Shown: positions 1 through 9,370, numbered from the stretch's first letter. The stretch is DNA of 64,000 bases from Pedobacter sp. SYSU D00535 (GCF_017355855.1 NZ_JAFEWD010000004.1:62001-126000), one strand, 5' to 3'. Notes: generated by a model from the sequence alone, not told the origin. Made by a program: numbers and translations.

Positions 1-26
1 AAATAAGATATGGCGATATGAAATTG

Positions 27-56
27 AAAGCCGGTTGAATCTTCACCGGCTTTTTT
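27..56 (+). terminator. Rho-independent terminator of an upstream gene
   Basis: The arms AAAGCCGGT and ACCGGCTTT pair perfectly around a 9-base loop, and the hairpin runs straight into six T. It would end a plus-strand transcript that starts left of the window, and it insulates guaA. Confidence 0.8.
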
Positions 57-114
57 GCTGTACAGCAGTGCGCAAATCTGTGTCAATTACATTTCGTAAA
101 AGTCGGTAAATTCC

Positions 115-122
115 TATCTTTG
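115..122 (+). promoter_or_regulatory. guaA promoter, -7 box TATCTTTG
   Basis: This is an exact match to the Bacteroidota primary-sigma box TAnnTTTG, with a TTTCG at 92-96 about 18 bases upstream in the -33 position. The box ends three bases before the ATG at 126, so transcription would begin at or next to the start codon and the mRNA would be leaderless or nearly so. Confidence 0.6.
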
Positions 123-125
123 CCC

Positions 126-1655
126 ATGCAAGAAAAAATCATCATTCTTGACTTCGGCTCACAATATACTCAGCTGATTGCGCGAAGGGTAAGAGAACTA
201 AACGTATACTGCGAAATCCATCCTTACAACAAGCTCCCGGAATTTGACGAAACAGTTAAGGGAGTTATTTTCTCTGGTAGTCCTTACTCTGTTAGACAAG
301 AGGATGCGCCTCAAATTGACTACAATTTATTCCATAATAAACTGCCTTTGCTGGGCGTATGTTACGGAGCTCAGTATTTAGCTCATCAATCTGGTGGAGA
401 AGTGGTACCATCTACTATCCGTGAGTATGGAAGAGCGAACTTGCACTACATCAATACTGATCATCCCCTTTTCAAAAATATTCCAACCGATTCTCAGGTG
501 TGGATGTCACACGGTGATACCATTGCCGAAATCCCTGGCGAATTTGAAGTGATAGCTAGCACTGATTCAGTTCGTGTGGCGGCATATCATATCAATGGTA
601 CCCAAACTTATGGCATTCAGTTTCACCCCGAGGTGACGCACAGTACCGACGGTAAGCAATTGTTGGAAAACTTCTTAGTCGATATCTGCGGCTGCTCTCA
701 GGACTGGACCCCTGATTCATTTGTAGAGACTACCATTGCTGCTTTAAAAGAAAAATTAGGCAATGATAAGGTAGTACTGGGACTGTCGGGCGGTGTAGAT
801 TCTTCTGTTGCGGCGGTGTTGCTTCACCGGGCAATCGGCGAAAATCTTCATTGTATTTTTGTGGATAACGGATTGCTGAGGAAAGATGAGTACGCTCAGG
901 TGCTGGATTCTTATCAGCATATGGGTTTGAACGTTCGTGGTATTGATGCTAAAGATCGTTTTATCGGCCAATTAACCGGTGTAAAAGATCCCGAGCAGAA
1001 AAGGAAAATCATCGGTCGCGTCTTTATTGAAGTGTTTGATGATGCAGCCCATGAAGTGCAGGATGTAAAATGGCTCGGTCAGGGAACCATTTATCCTGAT
1101 GTCATTGAATCAATCTCCGTAAAAGGGCCCTCAGCTACAATAAAATCTCACCATAATGTTGGTGGGTTGCCTGACTTTATGAAGTTACAGGTGGTAGAGC
1201 CCCTGAACACTCTATTTAAAGACGAGGTTCGGAAAGTGGGGAAAAGTTTAGGTATTGATGATATTATCCTTCAGCGTCATCCGTTCCCTGGTCCGGGACT
1301 AGCGATAAGAATCCTTGGTGAAATCACTCCTGAAAAAGTGGCGATCCTTCAGGAAGCCGACGCAATCTATATCAACAATTTGAAAAGCTCTGGTTGGTAC
1401 GATAAAGTATGGCAGGCAGGCGCTATCTTCCTTCCCGTGCAATCGGTCGGAGTGATGGGTGATGAGCGGACCTACGAAAATGTAATTTGCTTAAGAGCAG
1501 TAGGCTCTGTAGACGGAATGACAGCCGATTGGAGTCATCTACCTTACGAGCTACTGGCTAAAATATCCAACGAAATTATCAACAACGTGAAAGGTATCAA
1601 CCGCGTTGTTTACGATATCAGTTCGAAACCTCCCGCAACTATTGAATGGGAATAG
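126..1655 (+). CDS. guaA: GMP synthase (glutamine-hydrolysing)
   Basis: Converts XMP to GMP with ATP and glutamine in the cytoplasm, the last step of de novo GMP synthesis. The N-terminal class I glutamine amidotransferase domain (about residues 1-190) shows the nucleophile motif GVCYGAQ and the partner motif FHPEVTHS. The synthetase half has the PP-loop [10 protein letters not shown] and the C-terminal dimerisation domain ending in KPPATIEWE. At 509 residues it is close to the usual 510-525. A TTG lies two codons upstream, but it falls inside the promoter box, so ATG at 126 is chosen. It stands alone, about 80 bases before the methyltransferase gene. Identification is secure. Confidence 0.97.
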   Translation: MQEKIIILDFGSQYTQLIARRVRELNVYCEIHPYNKLPEFDETVKGVIFSGSPYSVRQEDAPQIDYNLFHNKLPLLGVCYGAQYLAHQSGGEVVPSTIREYGRANLHYINTDHPLFKNIPTDSQVWMSHGDTIAEIPGEFEVIASTDSVRVAAYHINGTQTYGIQFHPEVTHSTDGKQLLENFLVDICGCSQDWTPDSFVETTIAALKEKLGNDKVVLGLSGGVDSSVAAVLLHRAIGENLHCIFVDNGLLRKDEYAQVLDSYQHMGLNVRGIDAKDRFIGQLTGVKDPEQKRKIIGRVFIEVFDDAAHEVQDVKWLGQGTIYPDVIESISVKGPSATIKSHHNVGGLPDFMKLQVVEPLNTLFKDEVRKVGKSLGIDDIILQRHPFPGPGLAIRILGEITPEKVAILQEADAIYINNLKSSGWYDKVWQAGAIFLPVQSVGVMGDERTYENVICLRAVGSVDGMTADWSHLPYELLAKISNEIINNVKGINRVVYDISSKPPATIEWE

Positions 1656-1735
1656 TTTTTTTCTCTTTATCTCATCGCAATGCTCTTTCTTATTTGGGAT
1701 AAACAAAAGTCGGTATTGCTTATTCTTAGAGGGTA

Positions 1736-2896
1736 ATGCGATTCGAACAACAACTTAAAACATTCCTGCGGATACTCGATGAGTATTCGCAGGATATGCC
1801 TTTAACGAAATTTCTTCCCGTCTTTTTTCGGGCAAACAGGCAGATGGGGTCCAACGACCGGCGCACTGCGAGCCGATTGCTGTATAACTATTTCAGGCTT
1901 GGAAAGGCAGTAGCAAATCATCCGTCTGAGGAGCGGTTGTTCCTCGCCGAGTTTCTCTGCAGCTCAGGGCCGTCTCCCTTTCTTGCACATTTTAAACCAG
2001 AACTTCACTCGAAGATTGAACTTCCACTTTTCGAAAAAGTCGCGATTCTTGAAGGAGAAATTCCCGATTTTCAGCTAAAGGACGTTTATCCGCTTCATGC
2101 CCATCTTTCTGGATCTATAGATAAGGAAGCTTTTCTGCACTCTTTGTTCATCCAACCCGATCTCTTTATCCGGATACATCCCGGCAAGGAAAACCTGGTA
2201 AAGGCAAAATTGGAAGGGGAGGGTGTGTTATACCAGGAGGAACGCCCCTTGACGTTGCGGATGCCTAACGGCACCAAGCTGGATCAGCTTTTCCCTGAAG
2301 CAAGGGATTTTGAAGTTCAGGATTTGTCTTCACAACAGGCAGGAGACTACTTTCGGCCTCAGAAGCATGAGGCTTGGTGGGATTGTTGTGCCGCCTCCGG
2401 TGGAAAATCTTTGCTTTTATTCCAGCAAGAGCCGAGCGTAAAACTGGTTGTTTCGGATGTTCGGGAAAGCGTGTTGGAGAATTTGGATGAGCGCTTTAGA
2501 AATGCAGGTTTAGTCAAATACCAGAAAAAAGCCATGGACCTGACGAAAGATCCGGCGCCCTATATATCCAATTATGAGTTCGACGGAATTATCCTGGACG
2601 CTCCTTGCAGTGGATCAGGAACCTGGGGACGAAGTCCGGAGATGATCAGCCAGTTTCGGGAGGCGAGGATAAAATCGTTTCAGCACCTTCAGCAATCTAT
2701 TGCTAAGAATGTAGTGAAGTATTTGAAGACAGGTCAGCCGCTGATCTATATCACCTGCTCTGCTTTCAAAGAAGAAAATGAGGAAGTGGTTAACTATCTG
2801 GTAAGCGAGTTGGGATTAACGCTGGAGCATCAGCAAGTGCTTAAGGGATACGAAAGAAAAGCAGATACCATGTTTGTGGCCCGCCTGATTAAATAG
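1736..2896 (+). CDS. RsmB/NOP-family RNA 5-methylcytosine methyltransferase
   Basis: A SAM-dependent enzyme that probably makes a 5-methylcytosine in rRNA. The first 140 or so residues are a family-typical helical and PUA-like region. The Rossmann core follows, with the SAM loop CCAASGGKS, the catalytic motif IV DAPCSGSGTWGR and motif VI ITCSAFKEENEE, so both family cysteines are kept. Its 386 residues suit the shorter Bacteroidota branch rather than E. coli RsmB (about 430). The motif I Pro found in most relatives (CAAPGGK) is Ser here. It converges on marC with a 2-base gap. Which rRNA position it modifies cannot be told from sequence. Confidence 0.85.
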   Translation: MRFEQQLKTFLRILDEYSQDMPLTKFLPVFFRANRQMGSNDRRTASRLLYNYFRLGKAVANHPSEERLFLAEFLCSSGPSPFLAHFKPELHSKIELPLFEKVAILEGEIPDFQLKDVYPLHAHLSGSIDKEAFLHSLFIQPDLFIRIHPGKENLVKAKLEGEGVLYQEERPLTLRMPNGTKLDQLFPEARDFEVQDLSSQQAGDYFRPQKHEAWWDCCAASGGKSLLLFQQEPSVKLVVSDVRESVLENLDERFRNAGLVKYQKKAMDLTKDPAPYISNYEFDGIILDAPCSGSGTWGRSPEMISQFREARIKSFQHLQQSIAKNVVKYLKTGQPLIYITCSAFKEENEEVVNYLVSELGLTLEHQQVLKGYERKADTMFVARLIK

Positions 2897-2898
2897 CT

Positions 2899-3468
2899 TT
2901 ACAGACCGGTATTCGCCCTAAAGAGCTTTATAGCAATAGCAAGTAAGATAATCCCAAAAGCTTTCCGTAAAACATTCAATCCGGCATTTCCTAACAGTCG
3001 TTCTATCCGAAGAGTGTTTTTCAGGACGATAAAGACGAAGATCATGTTCAGAATAATTCCTACCAGGATATTTTGGGTGGCATATTCGGTTTTTAGTGAA
3101 AGCAGCGTTGTCATGGTACCTGCCCCGGCAATCAGCGGGAAGGCGAGAGGTACGATGGAAACACTTTCAGGAACTTCCTCCTTAAAAAAATTAACTCCAA
3201 GGATCATCTCCATGGCAATGAAAAAGATCACGAAAGAACCAGCAATGGCAAAAGAGGGTACATCCAGTCCGATCAGTTTCAGCAACTCATCTCCCAAGTA
3301 AAGAAAAAGAATCATTAGCAGGAGTGATACCAAGGTCGCCTTTCCCGATTCGATGTGTCCCGCCTTCTGTCTAAGCGCAATTACAACAGGAATGGAGCCA
3401 ATGATATCGATGATTGCGAAGAGAATCATCGATACGGAAATAATTTGCTTCAAATTGAGATCTAACAT
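2899..3468 (-). CDS. MarC-family integral membrane protein
   Basis: A 189-residue, very hydrophobic inner-membrane protein with about six membrane segments of the MarC / UPF0056 family. Recognisable family stretches are FAIIDIIGSIPV near the N-terminus, the central FFIAMEMILGVNFF and PLAFPLIAGAGTM. MarC proteins were once linked to multiple antibiotic resistance, but that role was later withdrawn and their substrate is unknown. The gene is monocistronic, converges on the methyltransferase gene, and its ATG follows a 160-base gap that also holds the terminator of the pectin operon. Confidence 0.88.
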   Translation of the reverse strand: MLDLNLKQIISVSMILFAIIDIIGSIPVVIALRQKAGHIESGKATLVSLLLMILFLYLGDELLKLIGLDVPSFAIAGSFVIFFIAMEMILGVNFFKEEVPESVSIVPLAFPLIAGAGTMTTLLSLKTEYATQNILVGIILNMIFVFIVLKNTLRIERLLGNAGLNVLRKAFGIILLAIAIKLFRANTGL

Positions 3469-3580
3469 CAGGGCAATATAGATTTTGCTAAATATAATTA
3501 GAAAAGCCTTGTCCTTGTTTTATTGCGACCAGATTTTGGAGTAAGCTTGAGTCAAAGGGCTAACCGGAACATAAAAGGGA

Positions 3581-3617
3581 CAAGAGCAAAAGGAAGATAG
3601 GAGGCCTTCTGCTCTTG
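3581..3617 (-). terminator. Hairpin ending the PL9-side pectin operon
   Basis: The arms CAAGAGCA and TGCTCTTG pair, followed by one mismatch and AAGG/CCTT. On the minus strand the hairpin lies 11 bases after the lyase stop codon and is followed by TCCCTTTTATG, only a moderate U tract. It fits as the 3' end of the four-gene operon. Confidence 0.55.
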
Positions 3618-3628
3618 TTAATACTTTC

Positions 3629-4810
3629 CTACTGGTTCGATTCAAAGGGCGCAATATCTGGCGCGGTGCCACTGAATGGAAGGGCTAGCTTTGTACCCTT
3701 ATCAATAAGTATGCTGCCTGCAGCAGGACGCAGATAGCTTATTTCTGGTAAAGTACCGTCTGCTTTTCGGGGCTGCAGCAGTTGTTTAACATCTACACTT
3801 TGTACGTCGGCATCTGCAACTGCGCGTTGTAATTGCCAGCTGTTGTCGGTGATATCAGTAACATCAGCAACGAGACTCCCAGTTGGACCTATAACCAGGG
3901 TGTTTTTGATAGTTAACTTAGATAGGGGACTGGCTTTCAAAAACGCCAGGTTACGTTTATTGCTATGGGCGGCACAATTGTAAAGGCTAACTTCGCCACG
4001 GTTGCTGTTATGGTCAAATCCATCGGCGACATTAGCAGCGGCGATACAGTTTTTGTAGACAGCATTATGCTTCAGCGTTTTATCGTCGCTTCCACCTGTT
4101 TTGAAGCCATTTCCATCACCTCCGCTTACTACTCCATCTTTTGATACACCATTCATGAAAGCCCAGCAGTTTTCGTAGCTGGTATTAACATTATCCACAC
4201 CACGGAGATAACCATCCCATCCGTCATCCATATTGTTCCAGGCACGGCAACCGATAAATTTGTTGCCTGTCCCTACATCCATTTTACATGAAAAGCCATC
4301 CGCGTTCTCCTTCTTAGAGTCCGCATTTTCGTACGAGTCGCAATTTAGAACGGTGTTATAGGCAGCTCCATCACTTAGTTGCAAGCCGGTGTCGAAGTTT
4401 TGGAAAAAAGTGCAGTTTTCGATCAGGTTATGAAGACCTCCCTGAACTTTCAGTCCGTTGTGCCCTGCCTTATAAACATCAATTCCCTTCAGGTGCCAAT
4501 AGCTAGTCCTCAGCACAATGCCGTTGTTTGCCGACGCCTCGGGAAGAGCGGAGAAATCAAATCTCGGTCTTCCTTTGTCTGCCGGATCATCCATTAACTT
4601 TATGGGTGTTTGCTCCGTTCCTGGTCGGCGGATAGTGAGGGGCGCATTAAATATATAGGTTCCCTCCTTTAACAGAATATTATCACCAGCGTTTGCTTTT
4701 CCAACAGCTTCCACTACTTCCTGCGCATTGCCTACCCGGATATCCTTCGCCATTAGCGAGCTGCTTAAAAACAGTAAAAGAGTAGATGTTATAATCGAAT
4801 TTTGTTTCAT
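3629..4810 (-). CDS. Secreted pectate lyase, PL9-type right-handed beta-helix
   Basis: A predicted endo-pectate lyase that would cut de-esterified polygalacturonan by beta-elimination outside the cytoplasm. A signal peptide of about 21 residues ends at SSSLMA. The rest is a parallel beta-helix with repeated Asn/Cys turns. PL9 hallmarks are visible: ADGFSCKMDVG, RAWNNMDDGWDGYL with its run of calcium-type Asp residues, and GDGNGFKTGG, where the Lys corresponds to the proposed catalytic base of PL9 enzymes. It is 393 residues long, last in the CE8-GH43-esterase-PL9 operon and 4 bases after the esterase gene. The fold and family are clear. Rhamnogalacturonan lyase activity within PL9 is an alternative. 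Confidence 0.85.
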   Translation of the reverse strand: MKQNSIITSTLLLFLSSSLMAKDIRVGNAQEVVEAVGKANAGDNILLKEGTYIFNAPLTIRRPGTEQTPIKLMDDPADKGRPRFDFSALPEASANNGIVLRTSYWHLKGIDVYKAGHNGLKVQGGLHNLIENCTFFQNFDTGLQLSDGAAYNTVLNCDSYENADSKKENADGFSCKMDVGTGNKFIGCRAWNNMDDGWDGYLRGVDNVNTSYENCWAFMNGVSKDGVVSGGDGNGFKTGGSDDKTLKHNAVYKNCIAAANVADGFDHNSNRGEVSLYNCAAHSNKRNLAFLKASPLSKLTIKNTLVIGPTGSLVADVTDITDNSWQLQRAVADADVQSVDVKQLLQPRKADGTLPEISYLRPAAGSILIDKGTKLALPFSGTAPDIAPFESNQ

Positions 4811-4814
4811 ATAA

Positions 4815-5738
4815 TTATTTAGTAACAGCTATAAATCCCGTTTCTTTCAGCCAACTTTCGCACAGCGCCGTCCACAAATTAGCTGATCCTGGATTGTTCC
4901 TTAAGGCGATGGCATGACCGCCCTGCGGAAATGCATGCAAGCTGGAAGAAATATTATTATCCACCAATGCCTGATAGAACAGCAAGCTATTTCTAACACT
5001 TACCGACTTGTCATTAAAAGCGTGCACAATAAAAGCCGGTGGGGTTGCTTGACTAACGTTTAAGTGAGGTGAATATTTCTTTAGCAAGTTGATGGAAGGC
5101 TTTTCTCCCAGCAGATTCCGCTTGCTGCCTGTATGGGCCCAATCTCCCATGTCTATAACAGGTGAGACGAGAATACTGAAAGCAGGATTGTAGGAGAATT
5201 GGCTTAGACTGTCTTTTACATTAGAAACGTCTTCGCTGAAAGTACCCAGGAGAGCCGCCAGGTGTCCACCCGCTGAGGAGCCTTGAACTCCAATTTTCTT
5301 CGGATCAATTCCCCACCGTTGCGCATTTGCCCTTATGATCCTCATTGCTCGCTGGGCATCTTGCAGTGGCGCAAGTTCTCGCTGCTTTAGATCGGTACCA
5401 TTCGGCAATCGGTAGTTTAACACAAACGCAGTGAGGCCAATGGTATTAAACCATTTGGCGAGCTGTGTGCCACTGATTACATAGGCTAAACGCTCATACC
5501 CCCCGCCTGGACAAATAAGTACTGCCGCGCCTTTGTTTTCGGAAGCGGAAGGGAAGTAGGCAAACATTCCCGGATTGCCTACTTTAAATACTCGCTCGTT
5601 TGCACTGCTATCCTTTCCGGGCATTCCCTTGGAATTAGGCATCTTGCCTAGCTCCCAGAGGGGAATGAAGTCCTGCGCCTTCGAAGGCCACGCACATGCG
5701 ATCAGGAATGTTAAAAAGGCGAGCGTTAGCTTATGCAT
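4815..5738 (-). CDS. Secreted alpha/beta-hydrolase, probable pectin/xylan acyl esterase
   Basis: A 307-residue exported esterase with a signal peptide ending near WPSKAQ. The alpha/beta-hydrolase core shows an oxyanion-loop motif CPGGGYERLA, a nucleophile elbow GVQGSSAGGHLA, an Asp in HAFNDKSV and a His in FPQGGHAIAL, which together make a Ser-Asp-His triad. This is the pattern of the acetyl-xylan-esterase-like hydrolases common in Bacteroidota polysaccharide loci. Its position between GH43 and the pectate lyase suggests removal of acetyl groups from pectin or its side chains. The exact substrate is inferred from context only. Confidence 0.8.
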   Translation of the reverse strand: MHKLTLAFLTFLIACAWPSKAQDFIPLWELGKMPNSKGMPGKDSSANERVFKVGNPGMFAYFPSASENKGAAVLICPGGGYERLAYVISGTQLAKWFNTIGLTAFVLNYRLPNGTDLKQRELAPLQDAQRAMRIIRANAQRWGIDPKKIGVQGSSAGGHLAALLGTFSEDVSNVKDSLSQFSYNPAFSILVSPVIDMGDWAHTGSKRNLLGEKPSINLLKKYSPHLNVSQATPPAFIVHAFNDKSVSVRNSLLFYQALVDNNISSSLHAFPQGGHAIALRNNPGSANLWTALCESWLKETGFIAVTK

Positions 5739-5764
5739 TTCTCATGAGTCAAAAATCGGATATC

Positions 5765-7441
5765 TTATTTCGCCGTCACTGGCTCCACTCTAAACCAGTC
5801 GAAGTCTGCATAGCCCGAGTCGTTGGTTGTCGTTTCCCGGGTAGCGAACAGCCCGACTTTAGATCCCTTCCATCTGGCTACTTCAGCCTGGAAAACCTCT
5901 CCCACATCTTTGTAGGTCAAACCGTCGAGGCTATAGCTAAACTGGCATTTTGCTCCAGGTCTAACTTTTACCCTTAAGAAAGCTGTGGGGGTGGCAAGTT
6001 TAGTAATTACTTCTTCTTTTTCCGGGTTGCCTTTTACAGCATCTTTTCCTACTGTATAAACAAGGTAGTTCCCGTCCTTTTTACTCTTTATCGCAACGTT
6101 GGCATAGCTAAAGCCCATTACTGTTAAGCCTGCCTTCTCATTCTCCAATTTCGGACTGTTGGGAGTGAAGGTCATTTTGGTAGTTACCATAAAGCTGTCG
6201 GCAGGAAACTTTTGCAATAACACATTAGGAGCCTCCCACAAATTTTTGGCATCTTCGGGCTTGTCTGTGAACAGCCGCAGCGAGCCTTTCGATGGATTCA
6301 TGAAATACCAGGTCGGTTTGGGATTAGATTGCCATTGCCACTGCAGCCCTAGACGGGTGGTATTAAACTCGTCTGAATCAGGAGGGGTGGCCAGGGCATA
6401 GGTCTTGCCAACATTAGGTTTCTTGTACACCAGCACCGGGTCTCCGGTTCCGTCTCCATCTTTATCAATACCAATTACCGGCCAGTCATTTACCCATTTC
6501 ATCGGGTTTAGGTGTACCACACGGCCGTATTGCTCCTTATCTTGAAAATGGAGGAACCAGTCTTCGCCGGAAGGGGTTGTAACCCATCCGCCCTGATGCG
6601 GCCCGTTTACAGAAGTTGCCCCTTGTGCCATCACTATCTTTCGTTCATAAGGGCCATACACGTTCTTTGATCGCAACACCAACTGCCAGCCAGTTGCTAC
6701 ACCGCCGGCAGGAGCAAAAATGTAGTAGTAACCATTGCGCTTGTAGAACTTCGGTCCCTCTACCGTTTGATCAATTTCGTGACCGTCATATACCAGTACG
6801 CCATGATCAATCGTCTTTGTTCCTTCCGCGTTCATTTGCTTTACGGCGAGGATGCTTTTTATACCCGCCCGACTTCCCGCGTAAGCGTAAACCAGGTATA
6901 CCTTTCCATCATCGTCAAAGAGAGGGCAAGGATCAATCAAGCCTTTTCCGCCTTCAACCAAAATAGGTTCAGACCAGGGACCTGCTGGATTTTTTGCTTT
7001 TGTCAGGTAAATTCCGAAATCAGGATCCGGGAAGTAGATAAGGTACTCACCGTTTCTATATCTGATGGATGGAGCCCAGACACCTTCACCGTGACGAGGC
7101 TTAGAAAAATGCTCCTGCGGGGAAAGTTTTGGAAGCGCGTGGCCAATCAGCGACCAGTTTACTAAATCCTTCGAGTGCAACACAGGCAAACCAGGGATAT
7201 CTTCAAACGATGAGGAGATCATGTAATAATCGTCGCCAACGCGAATAGCGTCGGGATCAGAATAATCCGCATTCAGAACCGGGTTTTTGTACGTACCATT
7301 GCCCAGGTCAGAAACCCAAACTTTTGAAACAAACTTTTGAGAAGAACCAGATGCTGCACCAGCAGGTTTTTGCTGTGCTAACACAGCGATGGTTAATAAG
7401 GTACAGGCGGCGGTACCGCATAAATATTTCATCATAGCCAT
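5765..7441 (-). CDS. Secreted GH43 glycosidase (beta-xylosidase / alpha-L-arabinofuranosidase type)
   Basis: A 558-residue exported enzyme: a signal peptide to about residue 22, a five-bladed GH43 propeller (about 50-340) and a C-terminal beta-sandwich (about 360-550). The catalytic residues are readable: the base Asp in YSDPDAIRVGDDYYM (residue 62), the modulating Asp in LIDPCPLFDDDG and the acid Glu in TVEGPKFYKRNGYYY. It likely removes arabinose or xylose from side chains of rhamnogalacturonan or xylan. It lies 3 bases after the pectinesterase gene and 26 bases before the esterase gene. A second in-frame ATG two codons in cannot be excluded as the start. The exact substrate is not readable. 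Confidence 0.87.
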   Translation of the reverse strand: MAMMKYLCGTAACTLLTIAVLAQQKPAGAASGSSQKFVSKVWVSDLGNGTYKNPVLNADYSDPDAIRVGDDYYMISSSFEDIPGLPVLHSKDLVNWSLIGHALPKLSPQEHFSKPRHGEGVWAPSIRYRNGEYLIYFPDPDFGIYLTKAKNPAGPWSEPILVEGGKGLIDPCPLFDDDGKVYLVYAYAGSRAGIKSILAVKQMNAEGTKTIDHGVLVYDGHEIDQTVEGPKFYKRNGYYYIFAPAGGVATGWQLVLRSKNVYGPYERKIVMAQGATSVNGPHQGGWVTTPSGEDWFLHFQDKEQYGRVVHLNPMKWVNDWPVIGIDKDGDGTGDPVLVYKKPNVGKTYALATPPDSDEFNTTRLGLQWQWQSNPKPTWYFMNPSKGSLRLFTDKPEDAKNLWEAPNVLLQKFPADSFMVTTKMTFTPNSPKLENEKAGLTVMGFSYANVAIKSKKDGNYLVYTVGKDAVKGNPEKEEVITKLATPTAFLRVKVRPGAKCQFSYSLDGLTYKDVGEVFQAEVARWKGSKVGLFATRETTTNDSGYADFDWFRVEPVTAK

Positions 7442-7444
7442 TTG

Positions 7445-8467
7445 TTATTTTACTTCTGCAGAAGGATCCCAGGGGGAGGTGCCTGCAAAAATGTTCTTGA
7501 GTGTGTATTTTTTAGCTTCCTTTTTCTTTAGCTGATGTGACCAGGCCACTCGGGAACCTGAGTTTGCTCCTGGGCCAGAACTTTGGAACTCGGCGTAGAA
7601 GGTTGTTTTCTCCTTGTCGGGAAACATCTTGTCACCTGGCCAGTGATGCCATCCCTTGGGTACAATATGAGCTCCCATCTCGGTAGATATGAAAACAGTT
7701 TTGGCGTAAGGGCGCCACGGCCTGCCCAGATATACCTCCGATGCCTCCGGAGCTGTTATCAATTTGCAATTGATAAAAACGTAGCCGAACTGCTGGTTTG
7801 CGGTCGTTGCTGCAGCCGTGATGTACGAGTTGCTCAGGCTTTTAATCGTGCAGTTTTCAAATACAGCAGTCGCTTCTCCAAAAATAAAATCGGTGGTTCC
7901 TTCAATAAAGCAGTCTACATAATACTGACGACTGCTTCCGGTAGCTGTATAAAGCGTGTCCTGGTTGCCTAGGATGTTGCAGTTTTTAATAATTGCCCGG
8001 TCGCCTTCCACGTGTAATGCTACGGCTTGCCCTACTCTGCCAGCTGTATTTTGGATGGTTAAGTTTTCTGCTCTAAAATCATCGCCCTGCACCAGAACAG
8101 TATAAGTGGTAAAAGTCATATACTCCGTCTTACCTGAAGGATCTTTGCCTCCCGGAAAGGCTTTTCCCGTATGGTCGTTTCCGGTAATAATCGTATTTTC
8201 CTTGCTTTCCCCAATTAACGTAATCCCGGTTTTCCACGATGGGATTACCAATTTCTCGTTGTAAACGCCCTTTTTGATAAAAATCTTTACCTCCCGCTGG
8301 GCCAAATCCCTCACCGAGTTAATTGCTTCCTGAATTGTTTTGAAGTTCCCGCTTCCGTCCTGGGCAACCGTTATAGGTCCGATCGTGGGCATTTGCGCAA
8401 TCGCCTGTCCCATAACAAAAAGAAGGAGAAAAGTAAAAATCGTTTTTGCTCGTAAGTGTGTTTTCAT
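7445..8467 (-). CDS. Secreted pectin methylesterase (CE8)
   Basis: Hydrolyses methyl esters of homogalacturonan, giving a substrate that pectate lyases can cut. After a signal peptide ending near GQAIAQ, a right-handed beta-helix carries the CE8 signatures: GQAVALHVEGDRA, LGNQDTLYTA with the first catalytic Asp, GTTDFIFGEATA with the second, and VYLGRPWRPYA with the substrate-binding Arg and Trp. Its 340 residues are normal for bacterial CE8. It is the first gene of the four-gene operon. The 318 bases upstream hold no clear TAnnTTTG box, so its promoter is unlocated. Confidence 0.93.
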   Translation of the reverse strand: MKTHLRAKTIFTFLLLFVMGQAIAQMPTIGPITVAQDGSGNFKTIQEAINSVRDLAQREVKIFIKKGVYNEKLVIPSWKTGITLIGESKENTIITGNDHTGKAFPGGKDPSGKTEYMTFTTYTVLVQGDDFRAENLTIQNTAGRVGQAVALHVEGDRAIIKNCNILGNQDTLYTATGSSRQYYVDCFIEGTTDFIFGEATAVFENCTIKSLSNSYITAAATTANQQFGYVFINCKLITAPEASEVYLGRPWRPYAKTVFISTEMGAHIVPKGWHHWPGDKMFPDKEKTTFYAEFQSSGPGANSGSRVAWSHQLKKKEAKKYTLKNIFAGTSPWDPSAEVK

Positions 8468-8618
8468 TAGAAGTAAAATTGGTTACTTGTTCACCCCAAA
8501 AGCTGTGGGTGAAAAGAGCGTGTTCTGCAAGATTAAGAAGATTTGCACTTTTAAACGGTGTAATCCTCATAAATTTTTGTGCAAACGTTCCCGAAAAAGT
8601 GTGAATCTCAGGATGTTT

Positions 8619-8777
8619 TTAGAAAACGAGCCGTCTGCCATTGGTCGTCTGCAGTCCTGCTGTCCACTGTAGTTTTTTGCCCCTTACCGCATAGGCCGCT
8701 GTAACCAAAAAGCTGCCGTTTCCATCAGGTTTATTTTACAGCGCAGGTTTTTCAAATACCAGTCTAAAAAGCGGTTG
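8619..8777 (-). pseudogene. Possible C-terminal relic of a carbohydrate-active gene
   Basis: On the minus strand, 8777-8619 has an open frame broken only by TAA at 8736-8738. The part before it encodes QPLFRLVFEKPAL. The 38 codons after it include KPDGNGSFLVTAAYAVRGKK and end LQTTNGRRLVF with a natural stop. There is no start codon. The composition looks like the end of a secreted sugar-active enzyme, but I cannot name the family. The rest of the 8468-8785 gap holds only the CE8 upstream region. A chance open frame is a real alternative. Confidence 0.3.
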
Positions 8778-8785
8778 AAAAGAGA

Positions 8786-8809
8786 AGCAGGAGGCCTCTG
8801 CCTCCTGCT
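8786..8809 (-). terminator. Terminator of the OmpA-like gene
   Basis: A perfect 10-bp stem (AGCAGGAGGC with GCCTCCTGCT) closes a 4-base loop just after the OmpA-like stop codon. On the minus strand it is followed by TCTCTTTTC. Confidence 0.7.
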
Positions 8810-8815
8810 GGTATT

Positions 8816-9370
8816 TTAAGGGTTTACCTTTATTTCTACCCGGCGGTTTACAGCTCTGCTCGCTTCGCTGGTGTTGGCACTGATTGGCTGTCTCTCACCA
8901 AAGCCAACAGTTGCAAGGTTAGTGTCTTTTACTCCTGCGTTTACCAAGAAAGTTTTAACAGCATTTGCACGGTCAACTGACAATGACTCGTTATGCTCAG
9001 TACTTCCCTCAGCGGAGGAATGACCAGCAATGATGAATTTCGCGTTAGGGTAACTTTTCATCGTCGCTGCAATTTGTTCTAAGCTTTCATAAGAGGAGGT
9101 TTTCAATACCGCAGAATTAAACTCAAATTGAATGTTTTTAAAATTCTTACCAGCTAATTCCCGGTTTTTCTCTTCTTCTGAGGGTTCTTGTTTTGGTGCT
9201 TCTGCTACTGGTGCTGGCGCAACCGGCTTAGGCTCTTCTACCTTTTTTTCGACAACTTCTACAGGTGCAGGCGCCTTTTTAGCCGCCAACTTTTTGCTTT
9301 TGCAGGATGCGAATGATACCGCTGCTACAGCAATAATCATTACAATGGTTCTAGCTCTAAATCTGTTCAT
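8816..9370 (-). CDS. OmpA/Pal-like peptidoglycan-binding lipoprotein
   Basis: A 184-residue outer-membrane lipoprotein. A signal peptide ends in the lipobox SFASC, so the lipidated Cys is residue 23. An Ala/Pro/Lys/Glu-rich linker (about 24-68) follows, then an OmpA-C domain with IQFEFNSAVL, the peptidoglycan-binding stretch IAGHSSAEG and the closing ASRAVNRRVEIKV. It would tie the outer membrane to the wall. It has its own promoter and terminator and so is transcribed separately from the flanking pectin genes. A direct role in pectin use is not indicated. Confidence 0.9.
   Translation of the reverse strand: MNRFRARTIVMIIAVAAVSFASCKSKKLAAKKAPAPVEVVEKKVEEPKPVAPAPVAEAPKQEPSEEEKNRELAGKNFKNIQFEFNSAVLKTSSYESLEQIAATMKSYPNAKFIIAGHSSAEGSTEHNESLSVDRANAVKTFLVNAGVKDTNLATVGFGERQPISANTSEASRAVNRRVEIKVNP

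Noticed and set aside
2890-2940. Possible stop-spanning hairpin between the RsmB-like gene and marC
   Set aside because: GCTTTA/TAAAG pairing is short and needs a bulge; not supported.
6616-7165. Plus-strand frames antisense to GH43
   Set aside because: Shadow of a gene with intact catalytic motifs on the other strand.
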